A DNA stretch of 64,000 bases from Mimachlamys varia. Lineage: Eukaryota > Mollusca > Bivalvia > Pectinida > Pectinidae. This document shows, piece after piece, positions 1 through 11,549 of this stretch; the first letter of the stretch is position 1, and each line of letters begins with the position of its first letter. The DNA lies in the NCBI GenBank assembly GCA_947623455.1, contig OX392527.1, forward strand, positions 64,059,115-64,123,114. The letters are read 5' to 3'. The translations under genes were made by a program, and so were the position numbers. The notes under the pieces were generated by a model. The model saw nothing but the letters and a program-made list of their open reading frames with translations, did no database searches and was not told the origin of the DNA.

Positions 1-52
1 GTAATCACGGCTCAATATCAGTACTCACGGCTCAATATAAGTACTCACAGCT
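1..52. repeat. short 20-bp tandem repeat at window edge
   Basis: About 2.5 copies of a 20-bp unit (CGGCTCAATATCAGTACTCA) are seen at the left edge, so the array probably continues beyond the window. No coding content is visible. Confidence 0.6.
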
Positions 53-249
53 CTTTTTATTTACCAGAAGTTGTTTAAAGTAAACACTTGCCGCCTGAGG
101 ACGTATCCATTCAATGAAGTATACATATATATATAACGAAGTTTATCGCTGGGTCGTCTTATTGCTCAACCAAGCCATTATTAAAATTTCTTACTACCAT
201 TCTTAGTACCGTTAAATCAGGGCTTCAGTCTTATTGTGACACTGTATAC

Positions 250-1192
250 TCCAGAAGTGACATTAATGGGATGTGGATTTTGAAAAAAGCACCCCCTTTT
301 CAAAAATGTTTCGTCCATCAAAACATTTGATTTCTCCACCCTGTACACTACCATACCACATACTTAACTTAAGGAACGTCTTCGGTCTATCATTATGATA
401 GCTTTCTTTTCCAAGAAAGGTGAGCGGCGATACAAATACATGGTTGTGAGCTGTCTCGGAGCATACTTTGTGAAAAAACACAACAAAAGCTAGGTTGAAA
501 TATACTGAGGAAGATATAGTACGAATGATTGAATTCCTGGTTGACAATATCTTTGTTGAGTTCGGAGAAAAGATTTTCCAACAGACTGTTGGCATTCCAA
601 TGGGCACTAACTGTGCACCACTTTTGGCTGACTTGTTTTTGTTTTCATACGATGCTGAATTTGTCGAGGGGTTTATCAGGACGGGTAACAAAAACTTGCC
701 AAATCTTTCAATTTCACTTGCAGGTATATCGACGATGTGTTGTCTAAAAACAACAAGACGTTTGCTGACCTAGTTGATCGTATATACCCTACTGAACTTG
801 AGATTAAAGACACAACAGACTCTCCTACATCAGCTTCTTACCTCGATCTTTACTTAAACTATGACCAACACGGGCAACTTACTACTAAGCTGTATGATAA
901 ACGTGACGATTTCGATTTTCCGATCGTGAACTTTCCCTTTCTTGATAGTAACATCCATGCTTCTTCATCCTATAGTGTTTACATGTCGCAGTTGATTCGT
1001 TATTCTAGGGTTTGCTTTAAATATCGAGATTTTCGTGATAGATGTCAACTGCTGACGAACAAACTTACAGCACAGGGATTCGGGAGATGCAGGTTGATGA
1101 AGTTTTATGGTCACCGTCTTGATCTCATCGAGAAATATTCTGTATCTTTTGGTGATATGAAGATGGACGTTTTTGAGTTTGCTTGTTAGTGT
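250..1192 (+). pseudogene. decayed reverse transcriptase of a retroelement
   Basis: Conceptual translation shows the landmarks of a reverse transcriptase in order. A motif A-like segment (FDFSTLYTTIPH) lies near 325-360, motif B (GIPMGTNCAPLLADLFL) at about 591-645, and the catalytic YIDD box at 725-736. These are followed by the thumb-like region (LEIKDTTDSPTSASYLDL, YDKRDDFDFPIVNFPF) up to a stop near 1189. The frame changes between motif B and YIDD, near position 700, by one base, and the 5' part has in-frame stops near 280 and 365. The copy is therefore inactive. The motif set is familiar from a widespread invertebrate reverse-transcriptase group that I think is Penelope-like, but I cannot settle the clade. 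A related fragment lies inverted at about 10245-10760 and another at about 58185. Confidence 0.8.
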
Positions 1193-1235
1193 ATTTACTT
1201 GTGATGACAATGATGAATCTGTTCTCATTTTGAGG

Positions 1236-1440
1236 ATTGATGCTTACTTGGATGTGACCAAGATTTACATGGCGGGTGTCGTCGATGAAGCAGAAGACGC
1301 TTACTCTTGCGGAACACCTGGTCTTATTTTCTTGTGCTTTTACGAGAGTCTCCATGTAAATATTTCCTTTGTTCCTATTTTGCCCCTAGTTTAATCGATT
1401 TTGAGTTCGGATTATGGTTTTGTTGACGCTTTGGTATTCT
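1236..1440 (+). mobile_element. 3' tail of the reverse-transcriptase element (copy 1)
   Basis: This non-coding segment follows the RT pseudogene and is recognisable by TTTACATGGCGGGTGTCGTC and, later, TTTTGAGTTCGGATTATGGT. Closely similar sequence recurs at 9757-9945 and 58380-58565, in the same orientation, so it is the shared 3' end of one element family. Confidence 0.75.
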
Positions 1441-1463
1441 CAGATTTTTTTTTGTACATGTAG

Positions 1464-2630
1464 CTAACCATTTAACAGTTTATACATTGTAACCAGGGGC
1501 GTAGCTGGAGGTATTTTGATGTGCAAGCCCCGCGACGTTTACAAGTAGGGGAGGGAGTCCTTCGGGGGAAAAAATCACCTTTGAACTTCAAGTGTGTTTG
1601 AATAAATATTGTCTGGCCAATCATTATACAAATTATTAATGTGAAAATAGAATACGATGGGTGTCATAAAGGCTATCAGAGAGGAATTTTTATCTCTTGC
1701 TTGTTTTCTGAAGCATAATTTTGTACAATTTACACGGACGGGCCTTAACTCAAGGAATTTCCTTAACTTAAACATCTCTACAGGAAAACATTACAGAATT
1801 TACGGAAAAATCTTAAGTTAAAGGAATTTTCCTTAATTTCTGCAATGCTTTCCTATTTTGGCCTGGCTCATTAATAATTGTATTTGCTGACATTTTTTTT
1901 TAACTGACCGAAAATTTAGTAAATATTGGCCCTTCTTTTAGTTCTGTTATAATGATAAAAGAAGGTCCATTTTAAAAGCAGATCTAAGAAAACCTAATAT
2001 GACATGATTATATGAAAGATTCTGCCTTGCAAACTTCCTGCAGCCTGTTCTGTTAATCTGACGAGTCGACAAAAAAGAGTTACAGTATCAGTGTGAGTAT
2101 TAAGAATAAAAGTCGAACTATGAAATTTCTCGACTTTAATACACATACTTTAGAAAATGATGTGCAAGCACGGGCTTATGTGCTTACATGGCAGCTACGC
2201 CCTTGGTAACTAACCATTCACTAGTGTATACATTGTAACTAACCATTCAACAGTTTATACATTGTAACTAACCATTCAACAGTTTATACATTGTAACTAA
2301 CCATTCAACAGTTTATACATTGTAACTAACCATTTAACAGTTTATACATTGTAACTAACCATTCAACAGTTTATACATTGTAACTAAACATTCAACACTT
2401 TGTATATTGTAACTAAATATTCAACAGTGTGTACATTATAACTAACCATTTAACAGTGTGTACATTATAACTAACCATTCAACAGTGTGTATATTGTAAC
2501 TTCCCATTCAACAGTTTGTACATTGTAACTAACCATTCAACAGTTTATACATTGTAACTAGCCATTTAACAGTTTATACATTGTAACTAACCATTTAACA
2601 GTTTATACATTGTAACTAACCATTCAACAT
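1464..2630 (+). repeat. 29-bp tandem array interrupted by a MITE
   Basis: The unit is GTAACTAACCATTCAACAG followed by TTTATACATT (29 bp). One copy lies left of position 1494 and about 14 copies lie between 2206 and 2630. The gap of 712 bp between them is a TIR element that inserted into the array. Units differ by a few substitutions, for example a TTTAACAG variant. Confidence 0.9.
1494..2205. mobile_element. 712-bp non-autonomous TIR element (MITE)
   Basis: The left end reads CAGGGGCGTAGCTGG and the right end CAGCTACGCCCTTG, an inverted repeat of about 14 bp with one mismatch. It is flanked by a direct GTAAC (1489-1493 and 2206-2210). Removing the element and one GTAAC restores the phase of the surrounding 29-bp array, which independently supports a 5-bp target duplication. 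No transposase is visible inside. Termini of the form CAGGGG suggest a hAT-like element, but hAT duplications are usually 8 bp. Confidence 0.8.
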
Positions 2631-2639
2631 GGTATAGTA

Positions 2640-3600
2640 ACATTTCGGAACATTTTCTTTGTGTTTTTAAGTCAGTAGAAAAGGGGTTATTGATAGCTTT
2701 TACTTTTTAAGTTCTTGTTTAAATTTTACCTTTTGGTTCGTTCGATGTCATTTCCTTTATATTGCTTTACCCACTGTTGTGCTGTTGTGCCGTAAAGAAC
2801 TCAATAGATAGAAAATAAACAAAAATCCATGCCGACATCCATTTATTAAATGTTGGTACTTCTAGTTCTTGCCTGGTGATAGGATGAATTATCGATGGTA
2901 ACTGTTAAAACTGATCGATGGTGCAAAACCTATTGCCTCAAGTTTTATGGTAAGTTGTTTTGTTCGGGTTTTTTCACCACTAGATTGGTCCTATTCAAAA
3001 CATATTGTTGTGTGATCACTTTGTAAAAATACATCATCCTATTCTGAATAACGCCAAGAAAACTTCTGTTTCGACAATGAATTGAACTGACATTTATATG
3101 TACTTGGTATAACACATTTCAACATGCAGCCCGTTTCTTCGATGGTTGAAATTACATTCTTGCATGCTATCAATGGAACACACATAGCGTGAATATAACG
3201 CTTTCTATAATTCGTTTTTGGCAGATATAGATTTGCTTTTTCTCATACTACCGTGCCAAAATCTCGAATTCATTATACAAATAAGAATAAATGTCTATCA
3301 TCAGTACGACAATAAATATATATCACGCGAACAGACAATTTTTTAGAATAGTTTTCAATGACGTATCTTGAAATTGTTTGGAAAAAACACGCATTTCTCA
3401 CGATGAACGTCTTCGTAAACATTTTTCGTACTGAAAAAGAAATCTAGATAAAGCATTAGGGCTACTCTAGACAGAAACGCTAGCAAACCTTTACAATCCG
3501 GTGTCATTGTGGAGGAAAGTCCAGTCGGCCATAACAAATTTGACATTTTGCTTAATAGGGGCTATTATAAGCCCTAAGCCGCGCAAATAAGCGCCTCGCA
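2640..3600. other. no gene recognised
   Basis: AT-rich sequence. I see no coding exon, RNA gene or clear repeat. A short open frame on the minus strand (3355-3546) has no recognisable feature. Confidence 0.5.
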
Positions 3601-4384
3601 ATCAAAGAATATGGCAAACGGAAACTACTTTCCAGTAGGCAGTAAAGAAAACCTATTATGAAAACATGGTGTAGCCTCATTCGAAATGTAATAAAAAGAC
3701 AATTCAATGGTTTGCCGTTTAATATCCGATATATTTCACTCGTATGGCAGAATATTTTTTTTTTTATATTTTCACGAGTACGTAAGCGGCAAACCATTGA
3801 ATATCCTCTAAATATTTACATTCGCTCAGTATCCTTTCATTGTAATGCATTATTTAATGTTGTTATAAGACTACAACAACATTTGCTATTGTGACGTCAC
3901 AGTGGCGGATCCAGGGGGGTGTCACTGGGCGCACGTGACACCCCCCTGTCCTTGACCAGGATTTTATCTAGTAATAAAATATAAGATCACATTGATCTTG
4001 TGACACCCCCCAGCACTGTTCAGTGTACATGTGCACACTGAATCCATTTGCGCACATTTTTACTTGGACTTATCAATCTCTTCAGTGGTAATTGTTCAGT
4101 CTATCTATAACTCTGTCCAAGCCAAACACCCTGCCACCCAACTCCAAAAGTGTTGACTATATAATGACACTAATTGATATCTCCACCCCAGCATCAATTA
4201 ACTTGGTCAGTGAACCGTGACAATGTTTACAAGAATGACCACAGGTACAGAAATGTATACAAGCCTCGTCTCTACCTGTGGAAGGACATTTGCAATTGCT
4301 TAGTGCTTAGTAATTATCTCATACAGATAAGCTTATTAAAGTATCGCATACATGTACAATACATAATAATTATAAAATACAGTT

Positions 4385-7168
4385 AATAATAATTAATTAA
4401 TAATTAATAATTCTTTATTGATCGAAAACTGATACAGTTTATAGATACAAACTTAATTACAACAGTTTTTCATCAAGGTCATTCCATTATCACACCAGTT
4501 AATTATCTACTAAATAATTAGATCTTAATGTATTTGCATGACAAATAAATTTTCCTAAATTACATAATTCTTTTGTATTGGTTGATGATAGAAGGTTAAC
4601 TAATTTAAAGACAGAGGGATTTAATTGATAATAGGGCTTAATATATTTGGATCTAAGATTGTTATACAAGGGACATAATAAGATAAAGTGATACTCGTCT
4701 TCAATATCACTACGACACACAGGGCAAGTTCTCAGCTGGCGTGGAATGTTTCTATGTCTGCCCGCTTCGATAAGGAGACGGTGTGACGATAAACGTAATC
4801 TTACGATTGCCTTTTTATAATCAACAGGAATTGGTTTTGAAAGATAACATTGCAATGCTAAATGATCTACAACATGTTTATATATAATACATTTAGGAGA
4901 CGAAGCAAAAAAATATTCGCACTCTTGCTTGAAAATGTCAAACAAACGTTGTTTTACAATTGATATAAAATTGTTCACGTTTATGACATGCTGGGAGACC
5001 CAGATTTCCATCATACCTAATGAGCAAATTTCGTGCTTGACTTTCGCTACCCAGTTTTTACAATTTGGATTAGCCTCACATTCTTTGTACATATAATCGT
5101 AACACCCCTTTAGAATACAATTATTGGTAGAGGTTAACTTACACCAATATTTAAATATTCTTAATTTACGAAGGAGGGACAATGGCACCCTCCCCAATTC
5201 AAAATATACCATGGCATTTGGTGTCGACCGTTTAACTCCTATAATATTTTTACAAAAATCTAATTGTAACTTCTCAATATCGGGGGCAGCATGAAATCCC
5301 CATACTTCACTACTGTAACCCGCAACACTTCCTACGTACGTGTCAAATAAACTTAATAATGTAGTAAAATTTAAATACATGGGTACACAAGTCTTTTTTA
5401 GGGCGAATAATGCCTTCCTAGACTGGGCTGCTAACTGTTTTTGCGATAAGTTAAAGTTACCGTTATAATTTAATAATAAACCAAGATAGCAAAAACTGTC
5501 TACATTTTCAAGCAATGTTCCATCATAGTACCATTTCTCGTTCTGTGACACCTTTCCTGACTTACGGAAAACCATAGTTTTGGTCTTTTGGACATTAACT
5601 GCTAGAGACCACTTCTCAGTATATTTTCTAAGATTGTCCAACATTAGCTGTAAACCAGGTATACTTTCAGAAAACAAAACCATGTCGTCGGCGTACATTA
5701 ATAAAAATAGGGACAGCTCTTGTAAGTTAAGAGGCTGTACACCGGCTTGTAAAAAATCAGATTCACAATCGTTCACGAACATACTAAATAGGATCGGAGA
5801 GATTATCTCCCCTTGTAAAACTCCGGTCTTGTTTTCAAAAAAGTCAGATATTTTTCCTCCAACAAGGATACTAGATTTAATATGGCTGTACAATGATTGT
5901 ATTACCGACATGATTTTTCCACGGACGCCAAGCTTAGCTATTTTATACCATAATTTACATCTGTCGATATTATCGAACGCTTTTTTATAGTCTACAAAAC
6001 AACAATACAATTTCTTTTTATTACCAATAAACTTGTTAATTATAGAATGTAACGCAAATATTGCGTCAACTGTTCCCATACCTGAACGAAAACCAAATTG
6101 AGCATCAGACAATATGTTGTTCTCGTCCACCCATTTACTCAGCCTCGTATTGAGAATACTAGTGAATAATTTTAGCAAGTTACTTAAAAGGCTGATACCT
6201 CTGTAGTTACCGGGGTCAGTTGTGTCACCCTTTTTAAAAATGGGCACAATTAGAGCCTCTGACAGTACTTTAGGGAAATAGCCCACTCTAAACACAGCAT
6301 TAAACATTTTGTGGAGTAAAGGAAGAAACACATGATTAGCTTCAATAAAAAATTCATTAAGAAACTGATCCGACCCGTGACTTTTTTCTCTATTTAGTTT
6401 CTTTATCGCTGTTTCTATTTCGGAAAGCGATATATCATATTCTAGTTCATCATATATAACATCATTATCGTAGGCAAAATCGTTGTCATTATTATTATTA
6501 TCACTTTCACCTGCCAAATTCTTAAAATATGTATAAAAATCCTCAAGACTTGCATTAGGCTTCACTTTCGATTTCTTTTTAAAGCTCTTATAGAAAAATT
6601 TAGGATTACTTTTTCTTAACATGTCCATCATATTACCATGTGCTTTCAAATATGAACGCTTTAACTTTCGCTCAGTGGTCTTATACAGTCTCTTACTTGA
6701 TATAAGTAATTCGTGATTTTCTTGAGATGCGTAATAATTAAATTTTTTCAGGGTTTTCATATACCGCTTATACAACATCTTACAATGGCTGTTAAACCAG
6801 GGCTTGTCACATGACATATTTTTATGACCCCCTTGTCTGTTTGGGGCTGGATTACTATTCCTATTAAATTGCGAAGTTGAATGAAAAGGTAACATAAGGG
6901 TTTTCACAGTATCTAGAAAAGTGGTGAAACAGTTTTCAATACCGATATTTGTCGATAGATCGTTCTCTTCGACACAGCTGTTAATAGAATCGACATTATC
7001 AATAATCGCACTAATACTTTCTTCAGCATTGTATGGGTTCCAGCGAAAAATATCGTGGCTTCTATACGTATGTACATTTGTTAAATCCTGATCACTATTA
7101 CCGTTAATTAAATTACAGCTAAGTACAAAATGAAGAGGTGCGTGGTCAGAAAATGTTACAGTGTTTAT
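4385..7168 (-). mobile_element. 5'-truncated non-LTR retrotransposon (LINE)
   Basis: The coding part is described separately. The 3' end, at the left because the element is on the minus strand, has an AATAAA motif and ends in an ATT-rich simple-repeat tail around 4381-4420. Such tails are common in CR1/L2-type LINEs. The 5' end stops abruptly inside the endonuclease domain at about 7168, as expected for incomplete reverse transcription. Confidence 0.8.
4499..7168 (-). CDS. LINE ORF2-type reverse transcriptase, 5'-truncated
   Basis: The minus-strand frame is open from about 7168 to a TAA at 4499. From the first Met (6907) it encodes 802 aa, but the frame extends upstream without a stop to 7168. 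That extra part contains SDHAP, the last motif of the AP-endonuclease (EEP) domain, so the true start is lost. Numbering from the internal Met, the RT domain runs from about residue 160 to 450. It has GDTTDPGNYRGISLL (228-242), FVDYKKAFD (304-312), GVLQGEIISP (362-371) and the catalytic YADD (405-408). Near the C-terminus a CPVC...H...C cluster looks like the zinc knuckle found in many LINE proteins. The 2.67 kb frame has no stop, so the copy is relatively young, but it lacks most of the endonuclease and cannot be autonomous. The exact clade (CR1, L2 or Jockey-like) is not settled. Confidence 0.9.
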   Translation of the reverse strand: MNTVTFSDHAPLHFVLSCNLINGNSDQDLTNVHTYRSHDIFRWNPYNAEESISAIIDNVDSINSCVEENDLSTNIGIENCFTTFLDTVKTLMLPFHSTSQFNRNSNPAPNRQGGHKNMSCDKPWFNSHCKMLYKRYMKTLKKFNYYASQENHELLISSKRLYKTTERKLKRSYLKAHGNMMDMLRKSNPKFFYKSFKKKSKVKPNASLEDFYTYFKNLAGESDNNNNDNDFAYDNDVIYDELEYDISLSEIETAIKKLNREKSHGSDQFLNEFFIEANHVFLPLLHKMFNAVFRVGYFPKVLSEALIVPIFKKGDTTDPGNYRGISLLSNLLKLFTSILNTRLSKWVDENNILSDAQFGFRSGMGTVDAIFALHSIINKFIGNKKKLYCCFVDYKKAFDNIDRCKLWYKIAKLGVRGKIMSVIQSLYSHIKSSILVGGKISDFFENKTGVLQGEIISPILFSMFVNDCESDFLQAGVQPLNLQELSLFLLMYADDMVLFSESIPGLQLMLDNLRKYTEKWSLAVNVQKTKTMVFRKSGKVSQNEKWYYDGTLLENVDSFCYLGLLLNYNGNFNLSQKQLAAQSRKALFALKKTCVPMYLNFTTLLSLFDTYVGSVAGYSSEVWGFHAAPDIEKLQLDFCKNIIGVKRSTPNAMVYFELGRVPLSLLRKLRIFKYWCKLTSTNNCILKGCYDYMYKECEANPNCKNWVAKVKHEICSLGMMEIWVSQHVINVNNFISIVKQRLFDIFKQECEYFFASSPKCIIYKHVVDHLALQCYLSKPIPVDYKKAIVRLRLSSHRLLIEAGRHRNIPRQLRTCPVCRSDIEDEYHFILLCPLYNNLRSKYIKPYYQLNPSVFKLVNLLSSTNTKELCNLGKFICHANTLRSNYLVDN

Positions 7169-8059
7169 TCAAACATAAAAAAACATCCATTAGTATCTAG
7201 CCAAATTTGGCTTATGAGACATTATTAAAATATTCCTTGAGTAATTAGATTACATTTGATAGATATTTTTGTTTTCTTAGATACATAAAACAAAATCCTT
7301 TATAGACTTCTTTCTATAAACTTTCTACTCTCATAAAAAAATATCAATTTATTTTTAGTATGTATCAGTAAAGCGTTAAAAGTTTGAAATTTCGCTTACG
7401 GTTCATTAAGAATAAAAAAATATCGGTTCAGAACAAAATCACATTCTATCAAAATTTGAGTTTCATCATGCATTTCTTCCGTGTAGAGGTATTTATTGCC
7501 CGTTTCTATAATTGTGAGAATAGTCATTGTGAGAAAGTCACGTCAGGAAACGGACATAAGCACATTAAAACATGTATGTAAATAAGCATTTTATCTAATT
7601 ACATACGTATTTGCAGTGTTCATCGCTAGTGCAACTTTTTAATTTTAATTCCAAAATTAACTGCACATTGTCAGAGACGTTTATAACACAATGTAATATA
7701 TGTCTCTGATATTGTATTTGAACAAATTTATTTGTTAAAACAACATGATGTTTTTGCATTTGCCGCAAAATTAACTTGAAATTTGAAATGGTGACACCCC
7801 CCTGAAAAATTCTGGATCCGCCCCTGCGTCAACAATCTCTATTGTGACGTCAACAATTTCATTGTTGTCTATATTTGATTTGCCGTTCAAAGCGGTTAGA
7901 AATAACTAAATAACTAAATAAAACACAACAATGCAATCAAAACGTAAATATAAGTAATGAACGCTTTAGCAAACGTTGTTATTGTCATATAATACACATT
8001 GCTATTGCTAACAAACTTACATAAACCCTTTATTAAGTTTGTCATCAAAAGGAAAGTGT

Positions 8060-8800
8060 GATAAAGTACTAAACATTTTTTGCAAAAACATTCATTACTG
8101 AATTATTGGACATACAATTATAAGATATGTCTCCCTTCAAAAAACATCGTTTTTTGTTGGACGGGAAGAGATTTGGAACAATTTGAAAAAGTAACGATCC
8201 AAAGATCACATTTTTCGTGTCAGTCAGCGTAAGAGCTTTTTAGTTCTATTGGCGTTTGAACCTCGTCGATCTTTCATCACGCCAATTCGATTTACAGTCT
8301 TGCTAATTATAAATTTATTATGCAAGCACTTCTGATCTAATCTTTATACAAACGTGCTTGGTGTTTTGTCTTTCTTTCAAGCGATGCTGCATGTAGGACT
8401 ATACTCCGGAAGAGTAATGATTGACAGATTTCCCTGATGGCAGTCATCTTTTTCTTTTGAAGTTCAAAAAGGAAATTTGCAAGACTGTGATCAAGACCTG
8501 ATCATTAAATTGAAATTTACTTCACTCCCTTGAAAAAAAGTCGCGTATAATCCAGAACGGTAATGGGTTAAAAATAGAATTTCCTTTTCATGGCAGCTAT
8601 CTTTGATAAAACTTTAAAAATAAAAGATGCGAAACCAGGAAACATAGAGAGCCTTGTCAAATCGAAATCCCTCCGAGAAATAGCTATACGCAAACGCCAG
8701 CGGCTATTTTCAATGACTTCCTGGCAATCATCTAGTGTTCCTATCGAGATGAAATCAAGCACACTTAAGGCCAAGATTACTCAGTACGGTTTATGTCCGA
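8060..8800. other. no gene recognised
   Basis: AT-rich sequence with short open frames on both strands near 8568-8820 that overlap each other. Nothing in them resembles a known family. Confidence 0.45.
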
Positions 8801-8807
8801 CAGAAGG

Positions 8808-8960
8808 CATGGTGTTCTAGTGGTAGTACGCCGGGCTCGTGGCCAGAGGTTTGCAGATTCGAGTGACGGTTCGGCACTGTGTTGTATCTTGTTCTAGTCT
8901 ACCCTGCTGTAAATAAGCACGTGACTGGTTATGCTAGAATATTGATTGCGCACTTATTTC
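8808..8960 (+). mobile_element. tRNA-derived SINE, family A, partial
   Basis: The tRNA-like head has an A box-like GTTCTAGTGGTAG and a B box-like GCAGATTCGAGT. It is followed by the family body TTCTAGTCTACCCTGCTGTA. Two fuller copies are at 14140-14485 and 57648-57990. This copy is truncated near 8960. Confidence 0.7.
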
Positions 8961-9004
8961 GATCAGCTGACCCAATCGCTTGTGATTTAGACGGATTGGC
9001 TTAG

Positions 9005-9135
9005 CTACTTTCCAGTAGGCAGGTAAAGCAAAAAATAATGAACTCATTTTAAGGCCTCATTCGAATTGTAATAAAAGAAAAAAATAATGGTTTACCGTTT
9101 AATATCAAATATATGTAACGAGTATGGCAGATTTG
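9005..9135 (+). repeat. dispersed repeat fragment
   Basis: Shares TACTTTCCAGTAGGC, GGCCTCATTCGAA and a TTTACCGTTTAATATC-like segment with 3620-3765. Flanking DNA to 9240 holds a short imperfect GTGCACACGTCGT-type repeat. Confidence 0.6.
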
Positions 9136-9756
9136 TTTTAAGTCGGGGAAGCGCACAACGCACAAAAAATACGTGCGTATATCGTGCACACGTCGTGCAC
9201 ACACCGTTCACACATCGTTCGCCCATGGTGCACACAACTGGGTGATCTAAAGATCATTCGTTCATGTGTGCGGTTATCATTGCACACATGCACGATTTGG
9301 GACAATTGGTTGATAAATATTATGGAATGAAAAAATACGGAGTCCTATTGTCATATTGTTTGGGATTACGTTAATTTTACAATATACAGTAAACTGTATT
9401 ACAATAACCATGAGACAGTCAAGAACGGGTTTAGCTTCCAGGTGTGTCCGGCGATCCGCAATGACAGCTCTATTAAAAGTTATGAAAACTGGACGCTTAT
9501 AGTTAGTTATCTGTACCCTTCACTTTACCTGTGTGTTCACACTTATGTGAGTGTTGTAAGTGCCCCGGGCAAGAGACGTATAAATATATGGTGTATTTAC
9601 AGGTATAACTTTGTAAAAACTGGCAGTGTTTACCTGAATGAGAATATCGAATGTGTCAGTATGTGTTGAACGTTCACATGTGTCTATCAAGTTTGTTTCA
9701 AAAGACTACCAAATGACAATGGTACTCGGTTCTCATTTAGAGAACTTGCTGTTTAC

Positions 9757-9945
9757 TTGATTGTGACAAACATTTACATGGCGGGTGTCGTCGATGAAGC
9801 AGAAGACGCTTACTCTTCCGGAACACTTGGTCGTATTCTCTTGTACTTTTACAAGGGTCTCCATGTAAATCTTTCCTTTGTTCATGTTTTGCCCCTGGTT
9901 TAATCGATTTTGAGTTCGGATTATGATTTTGTTAACGCTTCGGTT
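9757..9945 (+). mobile_element. 3' tail of the reverse-transcriptase element (copy 2)
   Basis: Nearly identical to 1253-1440, including TTTACATGGCGGGTGTCGTC and GATTTTGAGTTCGGATTATG. No RT body precedes it here; the upstream DNA is unrelated. An inverted RT fragment starts about 300 bp downstream, so the two pieces lie tail to tail. Confidence 0.75.
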
Positions 9946-10244
9946 GTCTCTAATGTATTTTTATACGTGTAATCGAATTTATCAAAACCATATGTTTATT
10001 AAATAATTTCTGATGAGAACAAAGTAATTTTGCACAAAACACAACGCTGATTTTTTTTAACTCCTCGCCAAACTTAGGAATAACATGTACAATTCGCTAT
10101 CGCTGTTTTTGTGTTAAGTCTTTTGTTTGAGGTTACACGATAACAAATCGTATAGATCTAATGAATTAATATTACTAGAACATTTTACGCAGCTCACCGA
10201 AAAGTTCCCATAAGGGAGATAATATTAATTCACACAACTAATAA

Positions 10245-10760
10245 TTAACTGTCACGAAAATCACGATATTTAGAGCAAGCCCTAGAATATCGAATCAACT
10301 GCGTCATGTAAACCCACTACGCTGGAGAAGCAGGGATGTTACTATGAAAAAATGGAAAGTTCACGATCGGAAAATTGAAATCATCACGTTTATCGTATAG
10401 CTTAGTAGTATGCTGTTATGTTGGTCGTAGTTTAAGTAGAGATCGAGGTAAGCAGCTGATGTAGAAGAGTCTGTTTTGTCCTTTATCTAAAGTTCAGAAG
10501 GACATACGATCGACATGGTCAGCAAACTTCTTGTTGTTTATAAAAGACAACACATTGTCGATATATCTGAAAGTGAGCTTAAAAGATTTGGCAAGATTTT
10601 TGTTGTCTGTCCTGATTAGTTCTTCCACAAATTCAGCCTCATGTTAAAACAAAAGCAAGTCCGCTAAGAGTGGAGCACAGTTTGTTCCCATGGGAATGCC
10701 AAAAGTCTGCTGGAAAATCTTTCCTCCGAACTCAACAAAAATATTGTCGACCAGAAAACC
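10245..10760 (-). pseudogene. reverse-transcriptase fragment, inverted copy
   Basis: Translating the minus strand gives FLVDNIFVEFGGKIFQQ, GIPMGTNCAPLLADL, LTFRYIDNVLS and QLIRYSRACSKYRDF, in the same order as in the copy at 250-1192. The catalytic YIDD is YIDN here, there is an in-frame stop after motif B, and the frame is broken further on. It is a dead copy. Both ends are truncated. Confidence 0.8.
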
Positions 10761-10769
10761 AATCAGCTC

Positions 10770-11545
10770 ACTACCATATTTTTTTTTTTAATTTGGGGGT
10801 GGGGGGGAGGTATCGTCGTCGGCCTTTCTTGGAAGAAATAAGAATAACCAGAATAATTCTGAGGGTAACGTGCACCGGCCACAATTGTATGCACTTAGTA
10901 CATGCAATGTGGACGCTATCTTCTCATGGCTATCCCTTGCTTCTATATCAACGCAAATCCGTGTTTAAATATGTCAAACTCAAGAACAATAATAATAATA
11001 ACATGTTGATCAAAAATGGCTGCTACTAGTTGTATAAGAGCACAGTTTATAGTTGTCGAGAGTGCGTTTAGTTTGGGTTAATTATTTTCTTACAAAATTT
11101 GCAATTATTGTGGTTTAAATACAGCTTTTGTTCCACCTGAAGATCGGCCTTGGAAATTTCAAGTTGTTTCAATTTTGAACATTTATCTTCTTGTAGTGTT
11201 AAACAGCGCATTGTTCATCATATGCTTGGAGTAATCGGCTGACGTATTTGATGGCGTAATTAGCTGTTTTATAGCCGGAGAACCTCGCTCTCAGATTTAT
11301 GTCCTGTTGATGAGTAATAACGCTCTACAGCATGCACCGAGGAATATTTCTCAGGTGGCTGCTCGGTTATAACGCATGAAGACCTTCTCTCATTATAACT
11401 GTTACAAATTATTTTACAAATCGACCGTTGTTCTTGTTTAAGTCTAACTTCTTGAACAATTGCTGTAGCCACCGCACCCCGTAAATTCGTATCCAATGAA
11501 AGGAAAACAGTTTTCACCAGTCAGGAGAACATATAGGTAATGCTA
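10770..11545. other. no gene recognised
   Basis: Contains a G-run (10796-10810). Short open frames on both strands have no recognisable domain. No clear repeat. Confidence 0.45.
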
Positions 11546-11549
11546 TAGG

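Larger units (their letters stand above)
3900..7826. mobile_element. TIR element carrying a nested LINE
   Basis: The left terminus CAGTGGCGGATCCAGG and right terminus CTGGATCCGCCCCTG are inverted repeats. A second inverted stretch (GGGGGGTGTCAC / GTGACACCCCCC) lies just inside. The element is flanked by CGTCA on both sides (3895-3899 and 7827-7831), a 5-bp target duplication. The DNA-element part is about 3900-4380 plus 7169-7826, roughly 1.1 kb without a transposase. The 2.8 kb in the middle is a minus-strand LINE. Order of events: older repeat, then this element, then the LINE. Confidence 0.8.
3610..8060 (+). repeat. older dispersed repeat, split by a later insertion
   Basis: The flanks 3610-3899 and 7827-8060 belong to one dispersed repeat. 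The left flank (TACTTTCCAGTAGGC, then GGTTTGCCGTTTAATATC) resembles 9005-9135. The right flank (TATTGTTGTCTATATTTGAT, then AAATATAAGTAATGAACG) resembles the reverse complement of about 24800-25020. The uninterrupted copy near 25 kb shows what the pre-insertion site looked like. Confidence 0.65.

Noticed and set aside
5580..5990. 136-codon plus-strand frame
   Set aside because: It is the antisense shadow of the LINE reverse-transcriptase domain.
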